Source: Alphaproteobacteria bacterium
GTDB taxonomy: Bacteria > Pseudomonadota > Alphaproteobacteria > Rhizobiales > Xanthobacteraceae
Assembly: GCA_037200445.1 (NCBI GenBank)
Contig: JBBCGH010000001.1
Coordinates: 2,294,001 to 2,358,000 of the forward strand
Length of the DNA: 64,000 nt
Direction of reading: 5' to 3'
Each line of letters opens with the position of its first letter. Position 1 is the first letter of the stretch. Position numbers and translations under genes: made by a program. This document shows, one piece after another, positions 24,562-32,948 of the stretch. Below the pieces are notes generated by a model. The model saw nothing but the letters and a program-made list of their open reading frames with translations. It did not search any database and was not told the origin of the DNA.

Positions 24562-25783
24562 GAAACTGCCGACAACTTGGCAGGCCTTCTCGCTCGAACA
24601 CCAGCGCGAGCCACTTGTCGCGCAGGGCGGCGCACCCTGGACCACATGGCTGATCCTCGGCGGGCGCGGCGCAGGCAAGACGCGCGCCGGCGCCGAATGG
24701 GTGCGCGCGCAAGCGCTCGATCCTGCGGCGCGCATCGCGCTGATCGGCGAGACCGCGCGCGACGTGCGCGAGGTGATGATCGAGGGCGTGTCCGGCCTGT
24801 TGTCCGTCCATGAGCACGACGAGCGGCCGGAATGGTCGCCCTCGCGCGACCTGATTGTCTGGCCGAACGGCGCGATCGCGCAGGCCTTCTCCGCCGAAGA
24901 CCCCGACAGTTTGCGCGGGCCGCAGTTCTCCGCGGCCTGGTGCGACGAGCTTGCCAAGTGGCGCCATGCCGAAACGACATTCGACATGCTGCAGTTCGGG
25001 CTGCGCCTTGGCACGCGGCCGCGGCAGGTGATCACCACCACGCCGCGGCCGATCGCTTTGCTCAAGCGGCTGATCGCCGACCCGCGCACCGCGCTGACGC
25101 ATGCCGGCACGGCGGCGAATGCCTTCAATCTCGCGCCGTCGTTTCTCCAGACGATCGTCGGCCGCTATCAGGGCACGCAGCTCGGCCGCCAGGAGCTCGA
25201 CGGCGAGATCGTCGAGCAGCGCAGCGACGCGCTGTGGCGGCGCGCGCAGCTCGAAGCATGCCGCGTCGACGCGGCGCCGCCGTGCTCGCGCATTGTCGTG
25301 GCGGTCGATCCGCCCGGCAGCACGGGCAAGGACTCCTCCGCCTGCGGCCTGGTCGCGGCGGGACGCCACGGCGACCTCGTCTATGTGCTGGCCGACGAAA
25401 CCGCGGCGGGGCTCTCGCCGGCCGGCTGGGCCGCCAAGGCGATCGCGCTGTGGCGCAGGCTCGAGGCGGATTGCCTCGTCGTCGAGGTGAACCAGGGTGG
25501 CGACATGGTGCGCGCCGTGATCCGCGGTGAGGACGCGAGCGTGCCGGTGACGCCGGTGCGCGCGCATCGCACCAAGTATCTGCGCGCAGAACCCATCGCG
25601 GCGCTCTACGAGCAGGGGCGCGTGAAGCATGTCGGCGTGTTTCCCGCGCTGGAAGACGAGATGTGCGACTTCGGGCCCGACGGCTTGTCGTCCGGGCGCT
25701 CGCCGGACCGGCTCGATGCGCTGGTCTGGGCGGTGCACGCGCTCACCATCGCGCGGCCGCAGCCGCGGGTAAGGATGCTGTAG
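24464..25783 (+). CDS. Large terminase subunit (GTA g2-like), copy 1
   Basis: A 439-residue DNA-packaging motor. The ATPase has Walker A GGRGAGKTRAGAEWV near residue 66, Walker B-like FSAAWCDELAKWRH and the coupling motif TTTPRP. The C-terminal RNase H-like nuclease has VVAVDPPGS, VEVNQGG and the final Asp in RSPDRLDALVWA. Length and motifs fit the terminase of Rhodobacter-type GTAs and related phages. The start overlaps the small subunit; the equivalent ATG is used in the second copy at 36094. Met-25 (24536) is an alternative. Confidence 0.93.
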   Translation: MNSSLNLRDAWMRLQRRGLGTAFLMQEEPEWTEKLPTTWQAFSLEHQREPLVAQGGAPWTTWLILGGRGAGKTRAGAEWVRAQALDPAARIALIGETARDVREVMIEGVSGLLSVHEHDERPEWSPSRDLIVWPNGAIAQAFSAEDPDSLRGPQFSAAWCDELAKWRHAETTFDMLQFGLRLGTRPRQVITTTPRPIALLKRLIADPRTALTHAGTAANAFNLAPSFLQTIVGRYQGTQLGRQELDGEIVEQRSDALWRRAQLEACRVDAAPPCSRIVVAVDPPGSTGKDSSACGLVAAGRHGDLVYVLADETAAGLSPAGWAAKAIALWRRLEADCLVVEVNQGGDMVRAVIRGEDASVPVTPVRAHRTKYLRAEPIAALYEQGRVKHVGVFPALEDEMCDFGPDGLSSGRSPDRLDALVWAVHALTIARPQPRVRML

Positions 25784-25817
25784 CCGCTCCGCTCATGCTG
25801 GCGAAAACGGACTCAGC

Positions 25818-25859
25818 CCTCATCCTGAGAGAGCGCGAAGCGCCGTCTCGAAGGATGGC
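25818..25859. repeat. Short imperfect palindrome between terminase and portal genes
   Basis: ctcatcctgaga and gtctcgaaggatg-type arms flank gagcgcgaagcgcc. It lies in the 203-base gap 25784-25986 and looks like one of the common intergenic palindromes of rhizobial genomes. No gene is seen in the gap. Confidence 0.5.
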
Positions 25860-25986
25860 CACGCGCTCGGAGCATGTTGCCATGGTTGTCAGATCGTTCG
25901 CGCCATACACGCGCAATAGCTCGCCTCGATACCGCTACACGTTTGTCTCCTCTGCTTCGCGCCCCTTCTCGCGCCACAGGACACTC

Positions 25987-27156
25987 ATGCTCAACGCCCT
26001 TCGCAATCTGCTCCGCGCGCCGGAGCAAAAGGCCTCGCGCACATCGCAACTGATCGCGCTCCAGTCCGCCGGCCAGGCGCGCTGGACGCCGCGCGACTAT
26101 GCGGCGCTCACCCGCGCCGGCTACGTGCAGAACGCGATCGTTTATCGCGCCGTAAAGCTGGTCGCCGAGAACGTCGGGGGCGCGAGCTTCGTGGTGGAGG
26201 AGGGCGGCGCGACGCGCGATACGCATCCGCTGCTCGATCTGCTGGCGCGGCCGAACCCGCGGCAGGACCGCGCGAGTTTCATCGAGGCGATCGCGACGCA
26301 TCTGCTGCTCGCCGGCAACGCCTATGTCGAGGCGGTGAGCGTCGAGGCCGCCCCGCGCGAGCTCTACGCGCTGCGCCCCGACCGCATGAAGCTGGTCCCC
26401 GGAGCGGACGGCTGGCCCGAGGCCTACGAATACACGGTGGCGGGGCGCAGCGTGCGCTTCGATCAGTCCGCGGCGCTGCCGCCGGTTCTTCACCTCACAT
26501 TGCTGCATCCGCTCGATGATCACTACGGGCTCGCGCCGCTCGAAGCGGCGGCCGTCGCGGTCGACACGCACAACGCGGCGGCGAAGTGGAACAAGGCGCT
26601 GCTCGACAACGCGGCGCGGCCCTGCGGCGCACTGGTTTTCTCCAACGCCGAAGGCGCGGTGATCGCGGACGACCAGTTCCAGCGCTTGAAACGCGAGCTC
26701 GACGAGGAGTACGCCGGCGCCCGCAACGCAGGCCGGCCGCTGCTGCTCGAAGGCGGGCTCGACTGGAAGGCGATGTCGCTCTCGCCCAAGGACATGGACT
26801 TCATGGAGGCGAAGCACACCGCGGCGCGCGAGATCGCGCTCGCCTTCGGCGTGCCGCCGCAGCTGCTCGGCATTCCGGGCGACAACACCTTTTCGAATTA
26901 CCAGGAAGCGAACCGGGTGTTCTTCCGGGCCACCGTGCTGCCGTTCGCGAACCGCATCGCGTGTGCGCTTTCCGCCTGGCTTGGTTCCGCGTTCGGCGAG
27001 GTGCGCCTCGCCGTGGATGCCGACCAGATCGATGCGCTCGCGTCCGACCGCGCCGCGCTGTGGAGCCGCATCAGCGATGCGCCGTTCCTCACGCTGAATG
27101 AAAAGCGTGCCGCGGTGGGTTACGCCGCGCTCGAGGGCGGGGACCGGCTGGAGTGA
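25987..27156 (+). CDS. Portal protein, HK97 family (GTA g3-like)
   Basis: A 389-residue portal protein that forms the ring through which DNA enters the capsid. Family features are YAALTRAGYVQNAIVYRAV near the N-terminus, HPLLDLLARPNP, LLLAGNAYVEAV, LHPLDDHYGLAPLEAA and AREIALAFGVPPQLLGIPGDNTFSNYQEA, which I cite by its core GVPPQLLGIPGDN. The start is the ATG at 25987; the open frame further upstream is non-coding. It follows the large terminase as in GTAs. Confidence 0.93.
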   Translation: MLNALRNLLRAPEQKASRTSQLIALQSAGQARWTPRDYAALTRAGYVQNAIVYRAVKLVAENVGGASFVVEEGGATRDTHPLLDLLARPNPRQDRASFIEAIATHLLLAGNAYVEAVSVEAAPRELYALRPDRMKLVPGADGWPEAYEYTVAGRSVRFDQSAALPPVLHLTLLHPLDDHYGLAPLEAAAVAVDTHNAAAKWNKALLDNAARPCGALVFSNAEGAVIADDQFQRLKRELDEEYAGARNAGRPLLLEGGLDWKAMSLSPKDMDFMEAKHTAAREIALAFGVPPQLLGIPGDNTFSNYQEANRVFFRATVLPFANRIACALSAWLGSAFGEVRLAVDADQIDALASDRAALWSRISDAPFLTLNEKRAAVGYAALEGGDRLE

Positions 27157-27160
27157 GCTT

Positions 27161-27293
27161 GTGTCCCGGGCGCGTCGCAGCACGAAGTGATGCGCTGCAG
27201 ACCCGGGACCGCACAAATCGCTGAGCTCCGGGCGATCCCGGGTCTGCATCGCATCATTGCGCTTCGCTTCATGCTGCGACGCGCCCGGGACAC
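27161..27293. repeat. Large imperfect inverted repeat between portal and small membrane gene
   Basis: gtgtcccgggcgcgtcgcag at 27161 pairs with ctgcgacgcgcccgggacac ending at 27293; inner arms (cagacccggga, tcccgggtctg) also pair. This is the layout of a mobile palindromic element. It ends just before the next start codon. Confidence 0.75.
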
Positions 27294-27296
27294 AGC

Positions 27297-27500
27297 ATGC
27301 CCGACCTGATCCGCACCTTCATCGAGCGCGGCGATCTCGCGCATCTCGCGCTCGTGCTGTGGGCGGGCTCCGCCACCGCGCTCCTTTACATCACGCTGCG
27401 CGCGCTATTCGCCGCGTCGCGGCGCTTCGACGACTTCGTGCGCGAGCTTGCGCGCTTCAACGAAAGAAACGACACGCGAAGAACCGGAGGCCGACACTGA
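27297..27500 (+). CDS. Small membrane protein of the GTA cluster (g3.5-like position)
   Basis: A 67-residue protein with one central membrane segment (LALVLWAGSATALLYITLRALFA) and a charged tail (RRFDDFVRELARFNERND). Rhodobacter-type GTA clusters have a small membrane protein gene at exactly this place between portal and protease. The stop codon overlaps the next ATG (TGATG), indicating coupled translation. Function unknown. Confidence 0.68.
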   Translation: MPDLIRTFIERGDLAHLALVLWAGSATALLYITLRALFAASRRFDDFVRELARFNERNDTRRTGGRH

Positions 27501-27664
27501 TGGACAACCTGCACCACGTACTGCGCTCGATCCGCGAAACCAAGGCAAAGCCCGATCATCTCAGCGTGTTCCGCGAATTCTTGGGCCACCTCGACCGCAT
27601 CGGCCGCCGCGCCGGCAAGCGCCCGCCCGTGCGGAAGGCAAAGCCCAAGCGGCGCGGGAAGTAG
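27500..27664 (+). CDS. Small basic protein coupled to the membrane protein
   Basis: A 54-residue protein, Lys/Arg-rich at the C-terminus (RIGRRAGKRPPVRKAKPKRR), with a helical start (NLHHVLRSIRETKAKPDHLS). Its ATG overlaps the previous stop codon (TGATG). No family is recognised. A basic tail could bind nucleic acid, but this is speculative. Confidence 0.5.
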   Translation: MDNLHHVLRSIRETKAKPDHLSVFREFLGHLDRIGRRAGKRPPVRKAKPKRRGK

Positions 27665-27685
27665 CTGCGCCACACGCTCGGTCTG

Positions 27686-27779
27686 CTCTCTCCCCCGCTT
27701 GCGGGGGAGAGGTGGAGAGGGGGCGTTCGCGCTCGTCCTTTCCCCCTCCCTAGCCCTCCCCCGTAAACGGGGGAGGGGA
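27686..27779. repeat. Pair of G/C-block hairpins (ctctcccccgc type)
   Basis: Two hairpins, ctctcccccgcttgcggggg (27686 on) and cctcccccgtaaacggggga (about 27755 on), are joined by a pyrimidine-rich strip. The same type occurs at 48361-48489. These are common extragenic palindromes in this kind of genome. Confidence 0.7.
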
Positions 27780-27865
27780 CCACGCCGAGTTCGCTGCACG
27801 GCAATCGCGCACACCGACATCGCTATTTGCTTCTTCAGCCGCGCCGCCTGCGCGAAGGATCCCGC

Positions 27866-28465
27866 ATGCTCGCTCCGCTCGAAAATCCCGCCCAGGTCTT
27901 CCGTCCGCACACGCGCATCGAGGACGACGGCACGGTGGAAGGCTACGCCAGCCTGTTCGGCGAGGTCGACGCGGCGCGCGACATGGTGATGCCCGGCGCG
28001 TTTGCGCGCACGCTGCGGAGCCGCGGCATCCGCCGCGTGCCGATGCTGTTCCAGCACGACCCGGCCGAGCCGGTCGGCGTGTGGCTCGAGCTTTACGAGG
28101 ATTTTCGCGGCCTGCGTGCGCGCGGAAAACTCATCCCCGATGTAACGCGGGGGCGCGAGCTGCTCGCGCTCCTGCGCGCCGGTGCGATCGACGGGCTCTC
28201 GATCGGCTTTCGCACCGTGAAGGGCCGCGTCGATCCGACCACGCGTGTGCGCAAGCTGATCGACGTCGATCTCTGGGAAATTTCCATCGTCACCTTCCCG
28301 CTGCTCGCGGGAGCGCGCGTCCGCGCCAAGGGCTCGGTGCTCCCCCCGCCGAGCCGCGCGCGGGCGCGCGCCGAGCGGGAGTGGGAGAGGGTGCGCGGAG
28401 GCACGGTGTTGCCCGCCGGGCCGGTGCGGTACAAGGGGTCCGCGGTCGCAGTCAGGCGACACTGA
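27866..28465 (+). CDS. HK97-type prohead protease (GTA g4-like)
   Basis: A 199-residue maturation protease that trims capsid subunits. Catalytic features are VPMLFQHDPAEPVGVW with His near 64, and AGAIDGLSIGF with Ser near 110; VEGYASLFGEVDAARDMVMPGAF is the family N-terminus, cited by its core GYASLFGEVD. The ATG at 27866 has AAGGA eight bases upstream. The C-terminal tail from about 155 (PPSRARARAEREWERVRGG) is encoded by palindrome-like DNA and is probably a repeat absorbed in frame. No capsid gene follows directly; a transporter gene lies between. Confidence 0.9.
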   Translation: MLAPLENPAQVFRPHTRIEDDGTVEGYASLFGEVDAARDMVMPGAFARTLRSRGIRRVPMLFQHDPAEPVGVWLELYEDFRGLRARGKLIPDVTRGRELLALLRAGAIDGLSIGFRTVKGRVDPTTRVRKLIDVDLWEISIVTFPLLAGARVRAKGSVLPPPSRARARAEREWERVRGGTVLPAGPVRYKGSAVAVRRH

Positions 28466-28487
28466 ACAGGGACGGGGAGACGACGCC

Positions 28488-29288
28488 ATGAGGACGTGCC
28501 TGAGGTTTTTCGCATTTGCCATGGTTGTCGCGCTGTTGCCGATGGTATTTGTGCAGCCGGCGAGCGCCGAAAGCACGCTCGACAGGATCATCAAGGCCAA
28601 GAAAATCCGCATCGCGATCGATATCGGCAATCCGCCCTTCGGCGTCCTCAACAAGGACAATGAGCCGGACGGCTCGGACGTTGCGGTCGCGCGTGCGCTG
28701 GCGAAGGATCTGGGCGCCGAGATCGAATGGATCCAGGTGCCTTCGACCGGGCGCATCCCGGCCTTGGTCACCGGCCGCGCCGACGTCACCATCGCGTCGA
28801 TCTCGGTCACCAGCGAGCGCGCCAAAACGGTGATGTACTGCAATCCGAACGGTGCGCTTTCGATCGTGATCTTCGGGCCGAAGGCGACGAACATCAAAAC
28901 GCCGGCCGACCTCGTAGGCAAGCGCATCGGCATCACGCGCGCGACGCTGGAAGAGGCGACGGTGCCGAAGATGGCGCCACAGGGGACCAGCATTGTGTGG
29001 TTCGACGAGATTGGCGCAACGATTCAGTCGTTGCTCTCCGGCCAGGTCGACGCGGTTGCGATGAGCTCCTTCGCGGGCAAGACGGTGGCGGATGGCAATC
29101 CGGACAAGCAGATCGAGAACAAGCTTCTCGTCACGACCGCCTTCTACGGTCCGATTGTCCGCCAGGGCGACTTCGAGCTGAGGCAGTGGATCAATACGTG
29201 GCTGTTCGTCAATTCGCTGAACGGCAATCTCGCGGCGATCTACAAGAAATACACGGGGCTCGACCTGCCGCCGCTTCCGACGTTCTGA
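28488..29288 (+). CDS. ABC transporter substrate-binding protein (amino-acid type)
   Basis: A 266-residue periplasmic solute-binding protein of the family 3 (amino-acid) type. A signal peptide ends at FVQPASAES, followed by LDRIIKAKKIRIAIDIGNPP, IPALVTGRADVTIASISVT, a family signature, and KTPADLVGKRIGITRAT. It should deliver an amino acid or small amine to a membrane permease, but no permease or ATPase gene is adjacent. It has a GGGGA-type ribosome binding site. Its place between the prohead protease and capsid genes is unusual and suggests an insertion. Confidence 0.88.
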   Translation: MRTCLRFFAFAMVVALLPMVFVQPASAESTLDRIIKAKKIRIAIDIGNPPFGVLNKDNEPDGSDVAVARALAKDLGAEIEWIQVPSTGRIPALVTGRADVTIASISVTSERAKTVMYCNPNGALSIVIFGPKATNIKTPADLVGKRIGITRATLEEATVPKMAPQGTSIVWFDEIGATIQSLLSGQVDAVAMSSFAGKTVADGNPDKQIENKLLVTTAFYGPIVRQGDFELRQWINTWLFVNSLNGNLAAIYKKYTGLDLPPLPTF

Positions 29289-29494
29289 CGCCGCTCCATC
29301 GCACGCTTTTTCGTAGGGTGGGCAAAGCGCAGCTCCCGTAGCCCGCATGAAGCGAAGCGTAATGCGGGAATTGCTGGCCGGCGAGGACCCCGGATTTCGC
29401 GGAGCCTGTCATCGGGCCGGCCACTTCGGGCCGGCCACTTCGGGCCGGACCCGTTGGCTCCATCCGGGCTACGCAACCGATACCGAGACATCCC

Positions 29495-29608
29495 ATGTCC
29501 TACATGCATCCCGCCGCGCTCGCGGCGCGCCGCAAATACTGGACGCGCCCCGACGCCGTGAACGGGGCCCTCGCCAGCGTTGAGTTGGTCATACCCCAAA
29601 TAGGGTAA
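29495..29608 (+). pseudogene. N-terminal fragment of a coiled-coil toxin-type gene
   Basis: The first ~21 codons (MSYMHPAALAARRKYWTRPD) nearly match the start of the broken toxin gene at 46502 (MSYIHPAALARRRKYWTRHD). After that the sequence diverges and stops at codon 38, so the coiled coil and toxin domain are gone. It marks a third site in the cluster where such a module was carried. Confidence 0.68.
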
Positions 29609-29610
29609 AG

Positions 29611-29633
29611 TGCCGCACCCCCCGCGGCATTTT
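29611..29633 (+). terminator. Possible intrinsic terminator
   Basis: tgccgc (29611-29616) pairs with gcggca (29624-29629) across a C-rich 7-base loop, followed by tttt. It lies directly after the toxin fragment. The stem is only six pairs. Confidence 0.5.
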
Positions 29634-29686
29634 GACTTCGTTCCGCCCCTCTGACATGTTACCTATGCAAACCCGGGGGAGACGGG

Positions 29687-29872
29687 ATGACTAATAAGGA
29701 GGCGGTGCACCTTATCTGCACGCATTGCATCGATTTAGCGGCTGTTGCGAAAGAGCAGAAGTGCACGACACTTTACTATCTGCTGAGTATTGCTGCTCTG
29801 GAGGCTGCTCAACTTTCGGGTGATCAGGATCTGTTGGCGAAAGTCCCGGAAGGTATGAGCCTAGTGGACTGA
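29687..29872 (+). CDS. Small hypothetical protein
   Basis: A 61-residue helical protein (HLICTHCIDLAAVAKEQKCT, LYYLLSIAALEAAQLSGDQD) with three cysteines, two in a CTHC pair. The ATG follows GGGGGAGACGGG, a strong ribosome binding site. Base composition is lower in GC than the preceding genes. No family is recognised; it may be an accessory gene brought in with the following block. Confidence 0.55.
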   Translation: MTNKEAVHLICTHCIDLAAVAKEQKCTTLYYLLSIAALEAAQLSGDQDLLAKVPEGMSLVD

Positions 29873-30025
29873 ATCGTCCGAAGCATCGCGAAGATCGTTT
29901 TCTGCTTGCGAAAGAGCTTGTTCCAGCGATCTCAACAGCCGAGTGCTTTGAGTTGTTTTCGCTAGCTCAATCATTTCCTTGAGCTGTCGGACGACGCGCT
30001 CAAGATCGTGCCGCTTCTGTTCCAC
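29861..30025 (-). CDS. Possible small coiled-coil protein
   Basis: A 54-codon leftward frame starting with GTG at 30025: KRHDLERVVRQLKEMIELAK, SLEQALSQAENDLRDASDD. The heptad-like pattern and codon content look like coding sequence. It overlaps the last 12 bases of the rightward gene tail-to-tail. There is no clear ribosome binding site, so the call is tentative. Confidence 0.35.
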   Translation of the reverse strand: MEQKRHDLERVVRQLKEMIELAKTTQSTRLLRSLEQALSQAENDLRDASDDSVH

Positions 30026-30223
30026 TACAACCCCGCACAACGAATAAGTGTGGTGAAGCTATATGAATTGCGGGTTTCGTCGCGTCAATTCGACATTTCG
30101 CACAGCAGAAAATTCAAAGATGTCATACGCTTAAGTTGTCTTGCGAAACTCGACTCAACCTAGCTTTTTAATCGCCCGTAAACTAGCACCGGCACGACGA
30201 CAAACGCCGGAAACTCCTCGCTT

Positions 30224-30246
30224 GCCCCGGCCTCACCGGGGCTTTC
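30224..30246 (+). terminator. Hairpin upstream of the capsid gene
   Basis: gccccgg (30224-30230) pairs with ccggggc (30236-30242) with loop cctca, followed by tttc. It sits about 20 bases before the capsid start codon. Phage structural genes are often preceded by such stems, acting as terminators or mRNA-processing signals. The 190 bases before it hold no gene. Confidence 0.6.
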
Positions 30247-30265
30247 TGATTCATAGGAACCCCAA

Positions 30266-31498
30266 ATGGACATCGACATTCGCGATCACTCGCCCGAACA
30301 AAAAGCTGGCGTCCCTGCCCAACCCCTCGCCGATGACGAGGTGCGGCACATCTTTGAGGCGTACAGGCAGGAGAACGACGCGCGTGTTGCCGCGATTGAG
30401 AAGAAAAAGACCGATCCCCTCGTGGAGGAGAAACTCGCGCGCATGGATGCGCGGATCGATAGCCTGACGCTCAAGACTGCACGGCCGGCACTCGACCGCG
30501 ACGAGCCGGAGGCTGATGACCCGACCCGGCGAGAACACAAGTCCGCCTTTGACATTTATGTGCGCACCGGGGAGAGCACAGGCTTGCGCGCACTCGAAAT
30601 GAAGGCGATGTCGGCCGGCTCGGCTCCGGATGGTGGCTATGTCGTTCCGCCGGAAATCGAGAAGACGATTGATGAGCGCCTTGTGGCGACTTCTCCGATC
30701 CGCTCGATCGCGGGGCGGCGTGAGATTTCGAGCAATCTCTACAAGAAGCCGTTCATGACCGTAGGCCCGGCGGTCGGCTGGGTCGGCGAGACCGACGCGC
30801 GCCCACAGACCGGGACGCCGACGCTCGCCGAGCTCTCGTTTCCCGCGATGGAGCTTTACGCCCAGCCTGCCGCGACCGCGACGCTGCTCGATGATGCGGC
30901 CGTCAACATCGGTGAATGGCTAGCATCCGAGATCGACCAGGTTTTCGCGCAGCAGGAGGGCATGGCGTTCGTCAACGGCGACGGCACCAACAAGCCGAAG
31001 GGCTTTCTGGCCTACACGATTGTTGCGAACGGCTCATGGAGCTGGGGAAACGTCGGATACATCGCGAGCGGCGCGGCAGGCGCTTTTCCCTCGAGCAATC
31101 CCGGCGATGTACTCATCGATTTCGTATCAGCGCTTGGGTCCGGTTATCGGCAGAACGCGACGTTCGTGATGAACCGGAAGACGCAAAGCACGATCCGCAA
31201 GTTCAAGGATTCGAATGGCAACTACCTATGGGCGCCGGGTTTTCAGGCGCAGCCGGCAACACTTCAGGGCTATTCGGTCGCGATCGACGACAACATGCCG
31301 GACATCGCGGCAAACTCACTCTCCATTGCGTTCGGTGATTTCCGCCGCGGCTATCTCGTGGTCGACCGCCAGGGCGTGCGCGTGCTGCGCGATCCGTTCA
31401 CCGCCAAGCCGTACGTGCTGTTCTACACGACCAAGCGCGTTGGCGGCGGCGTGCAGGACTTCGATGCGATCAAGCTCTTGAAGTTCGCGGCAAGTTGA
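30266..31498 (+). CDS. Major capsid protein, HK97 fold (GTA g5-like)
   Basis: A 410-residue capsid subunit. The N-terminal ~110 residues are charged and helical (DARVAAIEKKKTDPLVEEKL) and act as the scaffolding-like delta domain that the prohead protease removes. The shell domain starts around SAGSAPDGGYVVPPEIEKTI and includes FVNGDGTNKPKGFL, FVMNRKTQSTIRKF and a C-terminal FGDFRRGYLVVDRQGVRVLR. All are typical of the HK97/GTA capsid family. Its codon usage is less GC-rich than that of the portal and protease genes, so it may belong to a different lineage from them. Confidence 0.93.
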   Translation: MDIDIRDHSPEQKAGVPAQPLADDEVRHIFEAYRQENDARVAAIEKKKTDPLVEEKLARMDARIDSLTLKTARPALDRDEPEADDPTRREHKSAFDIYVRTGESTGLRALEMKAMSAGSAPDGGYVVPPEIEKTIDERLVATSPIRSIAGRREISSNLYKKPFMTVGPAVGWVGETDARPQTGTPTLAELSFPAMELYAQPAATATLLDDAAVNIGEWLASEIDQVFAQQEGMAFVNGDGTNKPKGFLAYTIVANGSWSWGNVGYIASGAAGAFPSSNPGDVLIDFVSALGSGYRQNATFVMNRKTQSTIRKFKDSNGNYLWAPGFQAQPATLQGYSVAIDDNMPDIAANSLSIAFGDFRRGYLVVDRQGVRVLRDPFTAKPYVLFYTTKRVGGGVQDFDAIKLLKFAAS

Positions 31499-31619
31499 AA
31501 AACCCTCGCAAAAAAGTGTGCCGGAATCCACGCCCAACGCATAAGCCACTGATAGTTGAACCGCGAATTCAAATGGATAAAGTAGGGTACAGATATCGCC
31601 GATTGTCAGGCGGAGCTCG

Positions 31620-32948
31620 ATGCAAGAAATTTGCCTGGAGGATGGTGTCGGAATTGCGCTCGATGCCTTATTGAGTGATCGGCTGGCATTACTGGCAGGC
31701 GCCGGCCTTTCGATGGCTGCGCCTAGCTCGTTACCCAGCGCTGCAACTCTCGCTGCAGCGGCGAAGCAGAAGTACGATGCGATTCACGGAACTACGCGCC
31801 AACCTTTGCCTGTGTCGGTCGAAGAACAGGCGGAGTTTTTCTTTCAACGCGGCGAACTAGGGACGGTATATTTTCGCACTTTGATTGATCAGAACGCGTT
31901 CGCGGGCTACCCAAATCCGGGACATCATGCGGTCGCAGACCTGCTCTTGGTTGGAGGCATTCAAACCGGAGTGACAACGAATGTGGACACTCTCGTCGAA
32001 ACTGCGGGCCAATTGCTGAGGGGTCAAATTGGTGCGGGCATCGACCTCACGGCGGTCGCAACGTTGCCTCCCGATATCGCGCCGCTCCTAAAGATACACG
32101 GCTGTCGAGCTATTGATCCCATGAATATGGTGTGGGCGTCAGGCCAATTGGGCGCCGAACCCGTAGCCGGGCGAATTGCTTCGAGTGCGCAATGGCTAAA
32201 CATTCGATTGCTTGATCGAGACTTGCTTATTGTGGGATATTGGACCGATTGGGATTACCTCAACGAGATTCTCGCCACAGTGCTGGGCACGGTCAGGCCG
32301 GCGCGCGTTGTCGTAGTGGACATTGCAGATGGTGCCACATTTGCAGAAAAGGCACCGGAGCTTAGCGCACTTGGTGCGCGTGCCGAGCGTGCCTTCCTCC
32401 ATGTGAGAGAATCCGGTGCATCTTTCTTGGCAGCGCTGCGGCTAGCGTTTTCGAAGTCTTTTGTCCGCCGAGTGCTACATGGAGGAAGGCAGGCGTATCG
32501 CGATACGACGGGCGCATATCCACCGGACGCGTTCACTGAACCACCGCAACTTAACAATGACATCTATTGGCAGGTGAGACGAGATCTTGAAGGCCGCGGC
32601 CCCACGGAACCGGCGAGGGAGCTTAACCCGCCTGATGAACCTCTACTCGGCCTTACCTTGTTGCAGTTGAGGGGTGGCGGCGCCATCGCGGACGGAGCAT
32701 ATTGGGCGATAGGCGAGAAGCGGGTGCGCGTTCTACGGGCGTCGAACAAACCACTCCATCTCGTCCAGGCAGCGTTCGAGCGTGAAACCGCACCGGCGGT
32801 CGCCCCGGATATCGTAATCGCGGTCGGCGCTGAGGCTTCTGCTCTGCCAGTGAATATCGCGCGAGCCACAACGAAGGCAACGATTGCCCGAGGCAATCTA
32901 AGTCGTTGGCTGACTCGGATCGATGCTGTGCAGGAACTGAATCTATGA
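31620..32948 (+). CDS. SIR2-domain protein, effector of a putative three-gene defence operon
   Basis: A 442-residue protein. A SIR2 (sirtuin-like NAD-binding) domain fills about residues 15-290: LLAGAGLSMA (GAGxS), TTNVDTLVE (NxD), LLKIHGCR (KxHG with the likely catalytic His) and DLLIVGYWTDWDYLNEIL. Bacterial SIR2 domains in defence systems hydrolyse NAD. The C-terminal ~150 residues have no recognised fold and may contact the partner proteins. ATG 31620 follows AGGCGGAG. The stop overlaps the next gene (ATGA). The operon sits between capsid and second terminase genes and has lower GC than its surroundings. Confidence 0.82.
   Translation: MQEICLEDGVGIALDALLSDRLALLAGAGLSMAAPSSLPSAATLAAAAKQKYDAIHGTTRQPLPVSVEEQAEFFFQRGELGTVYFRTLIDQNAFAGYPNPGHHAVADLLLVGGIQTGVTTNVDTLVETAGQLLRGQIGAGIDLTAVATLPPDIAPLLKIHGCRAIDPMNMVWASGQLGAEPVAGRIASSAQWLNIRLLDRDLLIVGYWTDWDYLNEILATVLGTVRPARVVVVDIADGATFAEKAPELSALGARAERAFLHVRESGASFLAALRLAFSKSFVRRVLHGGRQAYRDTTGAYPPDAFTEPPQLNNDIYWQVRRDLEGRGPTEPARELNPPDEPLLGLTLLQLRGGGAIADGAYWAIGEKRVRVLRASNKPLHLVQAAFERETAPAVAPDIVIAVGAEASALPVNIARATTKATIARGNLSRWLTRIDAVQELNL

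Noticed and set aside
29611-30246. Possible tRNA or attachment site near the left edge of the lower-GC block
   Set aside because: The hairpins were inspected for tRNA arms and for a direct repeat at the right edge; none was found, so only terminator-like stems are reported.
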